DNA of 64,000 nt from Globisporangium splendens (taxonomy: Eukaryota > Oomycota > Peronosporomycetes > Pythiales > Pythiaceae). The stretch lies in NCBI GenBank assembly GCA_006386115.1, contig VFIW01000151.1, forward strand, positions 1 to 64,000, written 5' to 3'. Of this stretch, positions 1-12,937 are shown piece after piece; positions within the stretch are counted from its first letter, which is position 1; each line of letters starts with the position of its first letter. The notes below the pieces were generated by a model, which was not told the origin of the DNA, searched no databases, and saw nothing but the letters and a program-made list of their open reading frames with translations. A program made the position numbers and the translations under genes.

Positions 1-216
1 TCAACTTCTGCTTCCAGATCGCACTATGGTCTTCATACCCAGGAGTACCGATCGAGATCGATGTGAGGTGTGTCGAACATTCTACATCCCTGTCGCCGTC
101 TTTCTCGCCTCGATATACACAATGGAGAAAAGTCCTCATCCTGTCTTTGATAACATTCACGTCATCTTCGTATTGCTTTCTCCGCACTCCAGACCCATCG
201 CACGGTTCACATCACC

Positions 217-720
217 TCACAAGAATGACACCTCTTCATCAATGACGATCTCGAGGGAATGTTGGCTTTCTGGACCAACTCTTGATATATCACGATGTCG
301 AAATGAGGAATCACGTCGTGACCATGAAAGTCTTGAGTATGGTGTGTGAGTTATTCGATCGGCCACTGCCTCCATATAGTCAAACTCTTCAAGCAGAGTG
401 CCGAAAACTACTTGGTCATCTGACACAAAGCGGCGTTGACTCCATTGTGGCGACGCTTTTCGTAACCAGTTCTCGACAAGCTGCAACACACTACACAAAG
501 CTAGCACTTTTGATTCCGAGCAGTTGATTTGAATTACCAGTCGTTAAAATAGCATCTTTAATCGCTGCATGTGAATATGGCGCAGGCTTTCCTCCATGAG
601 TCTCTGGTCGGCTAGAAACACCCGCAATTTTTCGTTCTTCATCAAGACTGGAGAAATAATACGCGAACTCGTTCCACCTGGTGTTTCTCTATGTGGGTTG
701 CTCGGACTTCAGCATCCAGC
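217..720 (-). pseudogene. Decayed M96-like gene remnant
   Basis: Read on the minus strand, about 700-550 encodes RWNEFA, then after a frame change KNEKLRVFLADQ and a helical stretch. These match, in the same order, RWKELA and ENKTLRVAVANQ of the intact M96-like protein at 1502-3201. Downstream, an open frame at 507-217 holds DQVVFGTLLEEFDYMEAVAD, resembling the acidic segment that follows the coil in this family. A further open frame (959-642, ATG start, 105 codons) lies upstream in another frame and may be its 5' part, but I cannot join it. In-frame stops and the frame change argue for a dead paralogue, transcribed away from the intact copy. The similarity is seen by eye and is weak outside the coil. 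Confidence 0.4.
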
Positions 721-959
721 ATTGCCATGCCACCGTGATCGTCGCCATCCTCGGTCCTTTCCTCGAGGAAGACACGAACAGCGCTCGCCACACTACACTC
801 CTCAGAATAGTCCATTGCAGGATCCATTGCTGTCGAATAGAAGCCAACCTGCTCGAGCTCATGGAGACCATTGAAGTTGATGAGACCCTTTGTCGATATC
901 TCGCTGTTGTCGTTGCACCAAGCGGCGAAATCGTGGGGATGCAGTCGTGTTGCTGCCAT

Positions 960-1501
960 CGACTGACTTTCGAAAAATGAGAATGCACACTAACGCACTG
1001 CAGCAGCAGCAAAAGTGTCCTGACGAGGAGCACACTTTGTGGGCAGGAAGAGTGAGTTGACGAAATGTTTGTTGACTATTTGTGGCTCGTCTCACAGTTG
1101 CTGAGCTGAAGAGCTCAGAAAGAGCAAAAAATCAAGCACATAAGAAGCACAGAGGAAAGGTCCAAGTCAATCAGAATATTGTGGTTCAAAGGCAATGACT
1201 AATATCGTTTGATACATATTCATTTCGTAGAAGATGCATGTATCGATTATTACAGGGTCGGTGATACAGCACTATTTAAGGGCAAATGCAGTGACCGTTT
1301 CCTGCTGATAGAAACACCTGTTGAATTGCATACAAATCGTATTATGGTAATGCTAGCAATTTGAGCAATTTCATTTGACTGTCATAACTTTAATATGGAA
1401 CTATCTGTAATAGTTGTTAAACAGAGGTATTCGTTTTGTCGTGTCGCTGGATTGTCGCCTCAAACCTCACAACACTCTCCCATTTGGCGAAATGACGCCA
1501 C
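960..1501. other. Intergenic, divergent spacer
   Basis: This A/T-richer stretch lies between the minus-strand remnant and the plus-strand M96-like gene. It should contain the promoter of the latter. I see no gene, convincing core promoter motif or repeat in it. Confidence 0.5.
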
Positions 1502-3201
1502 ATGAGACTTGTTTGTGCGAGTCGAACGCAGCGTTGCGGGATGCTGGCAGCGAGTGGAGAGGACATCAACAGCAAGGACGCGTCAGCGCAGCGCCACTCG
1601 CCCTGTGAACCGCTTGAGGTGACACCGCCAGCCGACGCGGCTTTCGAGCTCGTAGACGTGGAGCTTCTGCGTCAGGATGTTGGTTCGCTTGGTGCGGTTC
1701 CGCTGCTCACGAGCACCAAGGAGATGCATGGAGATGACGATTACTTTATAAACGACATAGCGGATGTCCTCGACGACTTTGTCATGGGATGGGATGAGGA
1801 GTTTATAGCAGATGAGAATAACCGGATACAGCTAGGACGCGTTGTTGAAGATACTGGCGAAGAGTGTTGTGCTCAGAGACGACCAAGACGCTGTGCACGA
1901 GCACGATCGGCAAAGAAATCATCGTCCCTGGGACTAACAGGCGTCGTGCTGAAGAGAAAACAAGCAACAATCCGGGGTGTGAGCACGTACGAGCGAAGGA
2001 AAACGGAGATGGTGCAGCTCAGCAGTGAAGCACAGGAGCTCGAAGCGAGACTTGGACGGCTGCAGAGAGCACCACAGAATGGCAATTATCCACAATTGAA
2101 GGTCGCAGTCAATTCGAGATGGAAAGAATTGGCGAAACGGCAGCTGAGTTTGCGAAGAAAAGCAGAGTGTGAGAATAAAACGTTGCGGGTGGCGGTGGCC
2201 AACCAAACGCAAATGGCGAGGAGCCTGAACCAAGTGCTGCGACGGCGCGTGGACCAAGCTGCCGTACGTTTCTTGTTTGTTCGATGCACTGCCCTCACTT
2301 GCTGTATTTGGCTTGGTGCTCACCCTCTTTATTTCCTCTGTGTAAATGTGCTCATTGAATGTTGTAGTTTCTGAAGACGAACCTCCCCCAATCCTTACCG
2401 TGGCGCTCTCTCGAGTGTTCTGCGAGCGATCAGTTGATTTATGGGTTTCTTTTGAAGGATTTGTCCGTCATGAGCCTTGAAATCGATCACGCCGTTGAGA
2501 CACTGCAGAGCAAAATTGAGGAGACATCGAATGGCTCGTTCAGTCGGTTGAAGGTGTTGCAAGCGCCAGACGTGCAGCAGCCTTGCTTGGAGTTTGTGCG
2601 CAGCGAGGTCGTTCCGTTTCCGCGAGCCAACGTAGACCAGGCAATTCACACGTTTTCTGGAGAAAACAATGTTGAAATGCGTCGATACGCTATTGAGGTA
2701 TGCGTTTGCGATCTTTGTTGCATGCGGCGTCGAAATGGAAACCTGACTGGATTTTATAATGTGTCGTAGACTTTTGGTGTGATGGATGATATCGTCGTGA
2801 ACAAGATGCATCTGAGCTACTCGACGGCTCAAGGATCGGGGCATCTCCAAATTCGGACTGTGATGCGCCATATTGTCCAATCCAGACGCTCGGTGTTTCT
2901 GTCAGTCAGGTTCTATGACAACGTGCATTTCGAGGGTCAGCATGTCGATGGGTTTGTGCTTCGTGAGCGCAAGTGGACGATTCTGGAGAACGATACCAAG
3001 TCCTGTGATCCTGCAGCAGCCTGCGAAGCCACTCGGATCCAGGCTTACTCGATGGTCGGACCCGAGTCCACAGTGAGTCCAATGCCAACGAACTGGGACC
3101 CCGATACGCTCGAGAACATCGTGGGTCCAGCGTGGAGCATGGCGACGTCGATCGCGCAGAGGAAGATTGAAAGTATCCTCGTGTCCCAAGCAATGGGGTG
3201 A
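1502..3201 (+). CDS. M96 mating-specific protein-like, coiled-coil (bZIP-like) protein
   Basis: Three exons, 1502-2263, 2368-2697 and 2770-3201, join in frame (both introns phase 0, GT-AG, 104 and 72 bases) to give 507 residues. The N-terminal third is acidic (about 75-125). A basic stretch (about 125-165) leads into a coil (YERRKTEMVQLSSEAQELEA, about 163-182), then RWKELAKRQ and ENKTLRVAVANQ (about 206-236). This order of acidic, basic-coil, W-[KR]-E-[LI]-A and N-x-x-LR is that of the oomycete M96 mating-specific family, first known from Phytophthora mating-induced transcripts; its biochemical role is unknown. The C-terminal half (exons 2-3) has the family's mixed alpha/beta look, without a motif I can name. 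ATG 1541 is an alternative start. The terminal TGAGT could also be a splice donor adding a few residues. Confidence 0.75.
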
Positions 3202-3915
3202 GTGTTGATGTTTTGTTGCTCATTTTGGAGATGATATGATGCAAGAGAGTGGTTGATGACGCGCAGGTTGTCATGCGCGGTACAATGAGTAATTTACAAA
3301 CTGGCATTGCTGAGTCCGTATTTTACCAACTGAACCTGATTCGGAGAGTGATGGTTGTGGTCATTTATCTCTTTAAAGTGATACATGACGCTTTCGTTGC
3401 GCATTCAGCGCACGTTCTTTGTCTGCAGTCCAAACTCACACAAAGTGTTCGAAAACCTTTCACATCGACTACTCGCTCAAATATTGGTGTCTCAACTGTA
3501 GTACAAAGGGAGTTCGGTGATGTATGCAATGTTGAGTAATTACTTTCGCCTGTTCTACAAAGGCATTTATTGAATTACAAGGGTTATTGTGGATTTTGCT
3601 TCTGCATCCTCTCTACTCAGGTTATTGTGTTCTTCCGCCTCTAGTATCACCTACCGTCTTCAACACCAATTAATCTTGACTGTGATCGAGTGCAACATCA
3701 GTAATACTTCACTGCAATTATTCGTGATTCGGGTGTATCCATTTTAAAAAGGTTTTGTCATCCTTTTGTTCTCAGGTTCTCCTTCTGGGAAAATGTGTCA
3801 AACATGACAGTCTCACTTCCTCGCCATTTTTTGATGCTGCGCGCTCTTTCCTCGCGCCAGTAGCTCTCAAGATCGCTCCAACTCTCTCCATTTGACCAGT
3901 TTTCTCATTTCGCGA
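3202..3915. other. Intergenic
   Basis: A mostly A/T-rich spacer between two plus-strand genes, with no gene seen. TCTCATTTCG at 3903-3912, just upstream of ATG 3916, resembles the oomycete initiator (TCAYTTY). That would leave a very short leader, so it is only suggestive. Confidence 0.4.
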
Positions 3916-5754
3916 ATGGCGCCGCTGCAGACAAGCGAGAGAGCAGGAGACCGTCGGTGCGCGACCGAAGCCACGGCCACGGCTGCCGCCACGGCCACGA
4001 GCATCATCGCCGCGGCGCTCGACTCGGTCGTCAAGAGCGCTGCCCACGTGCCAATGACTGGCAGTGACGCAGCGAAGGGTTCTAATGGTCGAGTAGCACG
4101 TTGTGCCAGTCGTAAAGTGTCTCCAGATGCAGTTGTTGCAGCGCCAGAAATCAGTCACGGCCATCGACGTGGCGACGGCGCTTCAGCGTTGTGCGTACTG
4201 ACGAACCAAGCGTTGTTGGAGCAGATTGCAGATTTCATGTGTGGCGTTCCGAACCTGCTGGTTGAGTTCAAGCGCAATGCGCTTGCATCGTCGGCATCGT
4301 ACCGTTATGAAGAGAACGATCCGTGGAGTCGAACAGTTTACTGCAGTCGCAACGATGATGGCTTTCTCACGCGTCTGGCGATGGAGTGCGATGACCGGAG
4401 AGTTCTGCGCATGCTGCTGCGGATCCACGAGATGCCGTTCTATCGTTACATGACGGCATTGCGGTTCGATATGGTGCTCGCTGTTGGAGTGAAGCTTGGC
4501 CAGCTGAAGACGTTGCAGTGGCTCGCACCCAAACTGAAACACGCGGCCAACTCGACTACTACAGCAACCTTGCAAGCGCAGAGGCTTCTGGACATTGCGA
4601 TCGCCAAGGGGAATCTGGCAATGATGCAGTGGCTCCAAGACGCCTTCCCCGACGCATGCAGAACGAGCATATCGCCCTTTGTCATTGAAAGTGCACCGAG
4701 AGAAGTCCGATTCCAGGTCGCACATTGGCTCCATACCCACGAGTACAGCGATCGCTGCCTGTTCTCGGCCCGTGTCGTCAACTATGTCGCCGAACATGGA
4801 GATCTGGTGACGCTCCGGTTCCTGCACAACGCCTTAGACTCAGACGCGGTCGGCGTATTTACAAGCGCAACAATGGATATCGCAGCCTCGTGCGGTCATT
4901 TGGAGCTCGTGCGGTTCTTGCACCAGCGTCGCGACGAAGGATGCACCACACGCGCCATGGACCTAGCAGCACAGCACGGCGATTTCGAGATTGTTCGATT
5001 CCTGCACCAGCATCGTCGAGAAGGTTGCACGACAGCTGCAATGGACGATGCGGCTGCATGTGGTCACACAGACATCACAAAGTTCTTCCATACATACCGA
5101 AACGAAGGATGCACTCACAAAGCTATGGATTTGGCTGCGCGCAATGGTCACATCGACATCGTGCAATTCCTGCATGACCATCGACGCGAAGGGTGTACTC
5201 AGGACGCAATGGATCAAGCGGCTTCCCGCGGACATCTCCAGGTATTGCAGTTTTTGCATGCGCATCGCTTGGAAGGGTGTACGACTGCTGCGATGGACGG
5301 CGCAGCGAGTGCTGGGCACCTGGACATTGTGCGCTTTCTCCACGAAAATCGCTTGGAAGGCTGCACGACCGACGCAATGGACCGATCGGCACAGAATGGT
5401 CACTTGGACGTCGTCCGCTTTCTTCACGAGAAACGCACAGAAGGCTGCACTCGCGCCGCGATGAACTCTGCAGCCAGTCATGGTCACTTGGAGATTGTGG
5501 AGTTCCTGCATACACATCGCAGCGAAGGCTGCTCCAAACGCGCTCTCTCGTCGGCAGCACGGCACGGGTTCACGAAGGTTGTCCGGTTTCTCGTCGAGAA
5601 TCGCGTGGAGGGTTGTGCCGAGGAAGCCTTGCGCGCAGCGTACCGCAATGGCCGCTTTGAGGTCGCGCGGTACCTCCACGACCGCGGCTTCATGGGTAAC
5701 GTGTCCAAGTGCGTCATCTCGTGCTGCTGTCCGACGATTCTCCACTATTCGTGA
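3916..5754 (+). CDS. Ankyrin-type repeat protein (28-residue oomycete variant)
   Basis: A single-exon frame of 612 residues from ATG 3916; the open frame extends slightly upstream but without an ATG. An Ala/Thr-rich, low-complexity N-terminus (about 1-90) precedes helical ankyrin-like units that become regular from about residue 320. There roughly ten units follow the pattern EGCTxxAMDxAAxxGHxxIVxFLHxxR. The unit is 28 residues (84 bases), shorter than the canonical 33, and keeps the GH and V-x-FLH helix positions. Such arrays form large families in oomycetes and resemble ankyrin-like arrays of some giant viruses. They are protein-binding scaffolds; the partner is unknown. The last residues (VISCCCPTILHYS) do not fit the array, so the true 3' end may involve an intron. 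There is no signal peptide or membrane segment. Confidence 0.8.
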   Translation: MAPLQTSERAGDRRCATEATATAAATATSIIAAALDSVVKSAAHVPMTGSDAAKGSNGRVARCASRKVSPDAVVAAPEISHGHRRGDGASALCVLTNQALLEQIADFMCGVPNLLVEFKRNALASSASYRYEENDPWSRTVYCSRNDDGFLTRLAMECDDRRVLRMLLRIHEMPFYRYMTALRFDMVLAVGVKLGQLKTLQWLAPKLKHAANSTTTATLQAQRLLDIAIAKGNLAMMQWLQDAFPDACRTSISPFVIESAPREVRFQVAHWLHTHEYSDRCLFSARVVNYVAEHGDLVTLRFLHNALDSDAVGVFTSATMDIAASCGHLELVRFLHQRRDEGCTTRAMDLAAQHGDFEIVRFLHQHRREGCTTAAMDDAAACGHTDITKFFHTYRNEGCTHKAMDLAARNGHIDIVQFLHDHRREGCTQDAMDQAASRGHLQVLQFLHAHRLEGCTTAAMDGAASAGHLDIVRFLHENRLEGCTTDAMDRSAQNGHLDVVRFLHEKRTEGCTRAAMNSAASHGHLEIVEFLHTHRSEGCSKRALSSAARHGFTKVVRFLVENRVEGCAEEALRAAYRNGRFEVARYLHDRGFMGNVSKCVISCCCPTILHYS

Positions 5755-8700
5755 GAAAAGATTCCATTTGCAGATCCCGAGTATCGCCCAAGTCACGACT
5801 TCATCCTTATCGTCGCAACTTCGTCCTTGATGCGTCTTCCAGTTTGTACCAGCACCACACCACTATTTGCTTCTCTTTAAACTATAATCTCAATCTGCTT
5901 TTTTGTCCAGCGACTTGTTTGGAGATACCTTTTACTTGCTGTGTCTTCTGTCGCTATCGAAAAGTTTGCACCGGAGGTTGTCAACGACACGCTTCCTTCT
6001 TCAAACTAGGCAGTGAGTTGTTGTCTCCTGCCATTTATTGGTGATGCGACGAATCTCACGACGGAGAGCTGGACGTTCCATAGCTCTTCACAGCCTACGA
6101 CAGCTCTACGCTAGCACACCTAGATCATATGAATGATAAGGTCTAGGAATGCTAGCTTGATATGCTCGCTGTGACACCTCAGAGTTGGCAATATTGATGT
6201 CTGGTTATGGCACCCACCAGATGCGACTTTTGCCTGCGAGAAAGCTGCTTCTGGTCATGTACCAGACCTGCACAACCCCAGCCCAGCAATCGCAGATTCA
6301 TGCACTCTGAGCCCTACTGTGGTTGAATGCGAAGTGCAGGCTCAAGTAGATCGATGCATCCAGCAGTCAAATCCTTTCTTGCTGCAGCTTCAACACGGCA
6401 CATGTATCGATCGCACCTCGAAGCGAACATTCCTCAATTGAAGTTGCGTTCTTCGTGCGGTGCAGTGCATCCTGTAGGGTTGTAGGGTCAAGATCGCTGA
6501 CACATCGCTTGCTTTCTCGCGAATAAGATCATCACATGACACTATGGCTTTCAAATCACCAACGAAGAGCTGCGTGCACAATGGATCTTTTTCTTGTGTG
6601 TTTGGCATTGCTTCAAGATGAGCCTGGCTATGCGCCGACCATGTCACAACTTCGTGTGAACTTGAAGTTGGATTTGAAGCACACATGGTTGAACCTGCGC
6701 GAGATGAGCTTCTCGTAACAGGTCCGACTTGATGACACACATTCATTCTGAAGAGCTCACTTGCAAGTTCAACTTGACCCAAATAGGCACAGTCCACTTA
6801 GACACCAAGTATTCCTGCGTGATGAATGCATTGTGGCAAATCCAAGAAGACCAACGGAATCGGATCTGTCCATGCTTTCTGGTCGAGAAGTCTGCAGCTC
6901 TTTTGGTGCTGTATCGCATTCCTCTGCTTCACTTATCCATCATTAGCTAAGAACGCTGATTTGGAGATGCTCCATGACGCTCAAGAAGAAGAGAGAAACT
7001 GTGCATCGTCATTTGCACTCTGGTAAATTGTAAAGCGTAATACACTGAAGCATAATACAGGATGAGGTGCTCATTCACTGATGAGATAGGTCTCGTTATG
7101 TATCGGCAGCTCCAGATGCAGTGAAGACATCCACTTCACGTCGTTTTAATCTCGTTCGCTTGATCGCATGTGCGCGAGTTACCGTAGTCACCAAGAGTCC
7201 ACGCGATTCTTGGGCTGTTTTCGTTCTCTTCTCTCACGGACAATCGGCTCATCCAGAATGCTCACGCTCGACGCCGCGATCGAGCTGCACGCAATCACTT
7301 CGCGGGTGTACATGTGAAACACAAGGAACCCAGTTTTTCACTCCAGGTGTATACATGTGGTACGCAAAGAGCACAAGTTTACTGGCGACACCTGTGGGTG
7401 TATCTCAAAACTTGGCAGGCTTCGTTGAAGCGCATTCGATCTGGATGGTGTAAGAAAGATTTCGTGAAATGCTTTCTTGCCTGCTCGGCAAGACAAACTG
7501 AGCTTTCGTGCCGGACAGCTCCCAAAGACACGCGCGTTATCAGTTATCCACGCGGATATGCAAAGGCAAATGCATTTCTCTCTCTCTCTCTTCAGAAGCG
7601 AAACGCAAGTGGACCTATTTATCTGCACGGATAGGCAAAGTCGGAAACTGGTTCCTGTTGCTTCAGGATTGATTGCTGTGTGCAAGTAGTTTCATGGTGC
7701 GCACCTTGGTTGGCATCACGCAGGACACGAATCTTCGGTGAAAGTCATGGTGCCGATACTGAAGCGGCACGCAGGAACACTTGAAAAGGACCATCGATAG
7801 CCTCCTTCAACAAAATTGTCTCGTGCTGACGTGCTTGAGAACGGCGATCAACCGACGACGTGCACGCCTAAGCCACATCTAAGCCAACAACGAGGATCTC
7901 GCGAGTTGTCATAGATTAGACTGGGCTTACTCGTTCTGTCAATGCAGCAATGGTCTGTAGTGCGCAAGCCATAAACGGCGTCTGCGTGGCGATCTGGGAG
8001 AACATCATTGCGTTTAAAGAGAGGAACTACCCTGCTTGGGTCAATAGGCTGACACGTTGTTACAGGGTCAGAATCTCGGATTGGTTGGCCAATGCGGTCT
8101 TGGTCGTTTGTAGGATGCTGAGCTTACCTCAGGATACTGTGGCGACGAAAGTGCCAGGTCGCATGTGTGCAGCAACTGAAACCAGGCTTCTGATCGCCTT
8201 CGTGCGATCCGCTTTCGAGGAACTGATGCTGCCATCGCCGAATCTCAAATTTTCAGGGAAGAGAAACGAGTGGCGGCGGCGTGGCCAGCAAAGACTTCGC
8301 CTATGATAGAAGCAGCACGAGACACCGAGGCAGATGGTTTGCTCGACTTTTTCATGCTTGGTTGCTCACGCTCCTAGATTTCGCGTCTACACTGTGCGAT
8401 GACGTGCCCTGCACCAGAAAGAAGATTAAACATGTCAATTCGCGATCCTGACAGGCAACAACAGGCAGGCTTGGACCGAATTTCTTGGGTTGACCAGACT
8501 AAGCAGCAGGATTTGATGTGCAGGATTCGCGTCTTCCGGAGTCCGTTTTTGTTTCAGCATCATGTCGCGCCATGTCGCTATTCTCAAAGGGTATCGCGTT
8601 CCGTTTCGTCATCGCGAGAGAACGAGCTCAGCGAGAGAAATCCACCGAAGCATTGTTCATGTCTTGATTGAGTTGGCAACATGTCTACTAGCATCCATCC

Positions 8701-11700
8701 AGCTGGTGCTCTCCTTCAACGCTTTGTTACGACAAACTCGATTCCCTTGCCAGCGTGCTCTCCTGAAGTGCATTACTACAGTATGTCTTGCAGCTTTTCA
8801 TCCGGCAAAATGTCTCGCCTGACCAGAAAACCAAGCTACTGTTAACAACCTTGCTGCCGGGAAAACGAAGCAACCCTGAAAAAGTAGCCACCTCGACATC
8901 TGGTTCTCTCATTCTCCACCTGATCAGTAAACACATTGCACCGTCTGAACTGGCCGAGCAGATCCTGAATATGCTTGCAAGCCACACAGCATTTTTTTCC
9001 CGTACTGGGGACATCGATTTGATCATTTCGCTCTCGTGCATTGAGATCCGGTGCGTGCCGTTGCGAGCTGCACGCGGTTGTGAGTGCGCCGATTAATGGA
9101 TATCATAGCACCAATTGATCGCGCAATTCGTTGATTGGGATGTGACAGCGCGAAGGCGCCACCACCTAAGAAAAAAATGCACAAGCAGACTTGTCTTCAG
9201 CAAGCTATCTCTTTTGGTGGAATGGCTTTCGGCGTTGGACAGGTCTCACGATCTCTACGGATCAACACAACCAGTCGTTTTGAGGAAATAGAGCTCAAAG
9301 CAATGGAGCGAAACGTTGAATCAAAAGTATTGTCGTTCCAGTTGGCGCCGAGGATTGGGGCTTCAAGGATTAATAGGATGGCTACAATAGTTATCAGGCT
9401 TCTCGCAGAGGTACTCGCATTACTCGAGCACTGTATCCGGCATTCGTAAGGGTAGTGACGTGAAAATCACGGTCTATCGTAAAGGCGAGATAGGTGATCC
9501 TCAAAGTAAAGCGGCAAAGTCCCCTCAGGAGTCAAGTCTCATGACGGAGTGCAGTGACCAAGGCTGAACTGAACACCCAGGTCGGTCATGGGAGCACTCG
9601 ATGTTCGATGGCACCTGGCTTCGGTGGCATATGTTAGAGGATTGCATTACCGTGACACTTTTCGGGAAGTAATCCCTGATCCCATCAGCATGCTCAGGGC
9701 AAGACCTTCAAGCAGTGCTCGAGCTCAGCTTGATACTCGGCACCAACTGTGCACGACTGCTACTGGAAAGCCATCGAATGGATCCTACATATTGTACCGT
9801 AGGTTGGATTGGACACAACACTTGCAGATCCTGGAGTTCATCTAATCTTTTGAAACGGATTCAGAGTTCAAGATCGCCAATGTGGGATCCTTCAACAATA
9901 TCATCTGCCTCGGCGGCATCCATCTCATTTTTCCAGCAAGCGATACTTAATGGTGCTTTTGAACAGATGCCTTTGCTCGAGTCCAACTGTGGGCGTCGGA
10001 AGTGGGGACGATCCAACCTGAATCGTTGAAACGACGACAAGGTTGTTCGTTTCTCGCTGCATCTCAAACGAGGCGCGAAAAAACTTGTTGTTCTCTGGGG
10101 ATCGATTCGGAAGCGTGCAAAATCACTCGACTTTCCCAAGAATCTCGTTCGCTACCAGATTCCAGGGAACCACCAGGTCTTGCATGAATCTGCTGTGTCA
10201 TCTGCACGATTTTGTCAAACAGGTCGGATCTCTGCACGCGTTTTTGATCTTTTTGTTCCTACAGCAACAGTGTGAGAGACGAAACGCTGCAGGTATTCGA
10301 GTTGCCCGAGGGAGCATAATCGCTTTGTCCAGTTTGAATAGCTCCGAAGAAGTAATCAATTCGATACTTGGTGGGTTCTACTCAACCTGTGTGCACACGA
10401 CAAGGTTCCGCGACTTTGGTTTCCGTCGACGGTGCAAAGATACGCCAGTTAAGACACATTGGAGCAGCGAATCTCGACCCGAGGTGCCCAGAGACGCGCC
10501 TCTCTGCATCCTCTGAACATCGCCAAGACGGCAGCGTCGAACTCAACACACGATTTGACGACATGTGGTCTACTCATCATCGCAAGCGTTGTGACTGCAT
10601 TGTCTTCTGCTATTATCATGAAGGCGAGTGCGACTTGTGATCACGATGGACTCGCGAGCACAGATTTGTCGTCTCGTACTAATCGTACAAGGTATCGATA
10701 GTATCTCTCAACGCTAGTCCTCCGTTCCAGGTGTAGGGACGCCACCACGCCAGAGCATTAGCATGTCAAGAAAACTGAGGCAGACGGCTGCTGGCTATGC
10801 CCTGGTGGGTGGTGATGCTCTCCATATGCATTTGACATCCCAAGAACTGAATGAAGAAGACGCTTCTGTGTATCTCGTATCGGCGAAATGCAGTGGTGAC
10901 CTGGAAGTTGCACATGTACTGTGCTGTGGAACAGTCGGTGAGTGTCCCGCTCTTGTGGTCGCGGCGGTAAGATCAAAAACAGGATTTGTCCTTTTCGCCG
11001 CAATCGGACAACGAAAAGAAAGTGACATTGGTTGATGCGTCCTGCCTGACGTGCAACCCCCGTGGTGGAAAATTATGATGCACACCTGGCGTGTCAAGTA
11101 CAGGCAGGCAAAAGACAGCGACCAGCAGTTGCACTGCTCCCATTCTACCACCGTGGAAGGCAGTAACCTGGGCATGAAACACATAATCACATCATGGTAA
11201 GTGCATCAGTGTTCACGCGAAAGGCACCCATTAGAGGTCTTGCGTCTGGCAAGATGCTGGTCGCGAACGAGAAACTGGCATCCTCTTCGTTGTGAAAAAC
11301 GAGTTTCGTACATGCAACCAGCAGTTCTGTCTTTGGCATGCTCGACTCCTTCCTTTGTCGTTGCAGCGAAATGCGCCGTGTAATTGAGTCCAAGGTCGCC
11401 CGCTATGAAGCCAATCAGCAGCCAGCTAGCTCGACACGCAACGATGCCCCGTTTGCAAGTAAAGCTGGATCGCAATCGTGCTCTACGTTCTCGCTGCAAG
11501 CCCTCGTCTTCCACCTCAACTCAACTTGGATCAAAGTGCATTCGACGGATGGATTGTACTACTGTCGAGGCTTATTAACGCTGTGGTCTCTCACCTGCAA
11601 TTTCGAACCAGATGGACGGCAGCAAATGATTGTTCGCAGATTGCAACGCGATTACTCTGCCCAGAAAGGTTCCGGGAAAAAACCGCCCACACCTTCATAC

Positions 11701-12937
11701 ACGCATATGTGTGTTCGACAGTACCGAGTCTGAGTGCGTGAAAAAGCTCGTGAGATTATTGTTCCAAGAGAGTGGCTTGGCATTTTGTGTGTTGGTGTGC
11801 TCAATGCAATGCGCAAACCGCGCAAGGAGTGTACTTTGCGAATACACAGCAGAAGCAGCGACTTTGTCGGACGAAACCAAGCAAAAATATCGAGCAACGA
11901 CACATCATTGCGATACTTTGTCGCCTTTCTTGCGCGTAGAAGCTGCGGCTGCGACGTTTGACCAGACGCCGATGCAACCTGGCGCAAGCCATGTGATAAC
12001 GTTCAGGATTCCGTGGCATCTGCACACGAGGCATGCATGCGGGGCAGCGGTTGGACAGGCTTGGGAGGATAGGTTGGTCTTGCCAGAAAGCTCACGAAAC
12101 CTAGGTAGATAATAGGCTGGTTCGATTCTTGACATCGTGAGTCAGTCGTTTGCTTGGGCCGAGCTCGAAGGCAGGAGGAGATTTACCCAAACTCGGTGCT
12201 GCGTATTAGTACAGTGTTGAGTACATGGTCTCGGGTGTGCGATGTACATGAGCGCATTTGACATCGCTCCTCTAAGCCAGCGCTTGATGATGCCCTTTTG
12301 GTTGTCTGCGCTTCCCGCACCGTCAGATCCTTTTTCAGTTCCTGTGTCCAGTTGGTTGTTTTATGCATCGATGAGGGGTGGCTTCATGGAGGATGCCGTG
12401 GTCTCACATCCCACTCTGAGAGCGAAAAGCCACACACACACTCATATGTGCACAAGACCCAGTTGAAGTCGTCGGACATTGTTGAGCGAAACTGTGCAGC
12501 TCACTCCAGCCAGATGGAGAGCTCGCTCGGGGTTGCAGCCAATGGAATCAGGAAGGAAGGAAGGAAGGAAGGAAGGGGGGTAACGATGCCGAGTGGATGT
12601 GGACGACACCATTTAGTTAGTATAGTGGCCAGTCTACGTCCGCACTTGGCCTGTCTGCCTCGACAATATGCTTTGATTACGGAGCTCTGTGGATGGGCGT
12701 GCAGAGGAAGATTGGGGGTGGAAGATTGTGAAAAGGGATGTCCGTCACGAGAGATAACGGAGAACTGGGCGACCAGGCTCCTCTCCTCTTCTTCTGGTTC
12801 TCTTTTTTTCGGCCCGAGTCGAGTTGAGGAGCCTTGAGCGAGATGTCAGAGCAGCCTCACTCATCAATTTACCCACAAACCGCCACTTAAGGCAGTACCC
12901 CAGCGCGTTAACTCCCTCTCAATCCCAAAGCGAAAGC
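5755..12937. other. 7-kb gene desert with decayed sequence
   Basis: No frame here looks like a functional gene. Several 60-160-codon frames overlap on both strands and none shows a family motif. A short DELLVTG string near 6700 followed by stops recalls the copia reverse-transcriptase neighbourhood, but supporting motifs are missing. A CT microsatellite lies at about 7580-7592. I see no long terminal repeats, tandem array or tRNA. The most economical reading is old, heavily mutated mobile or duplicated sequence. Confidence 0.45.
12549..12576. repeat. (GGAA)n microsatellite
   Basis: About six tandem GGAA units followed by a G run, roughly 360 bases upstream of the C2H2 gene. Confidence 0.85.

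Noticed and set aside
6690..6950. Copia-like reverse transcriptase trace (DELLVTG)
   Set aside because: Only one short string matches. No integrase, protease or RNase H motifs and no terminal repeats were found, so no mobile element is called.
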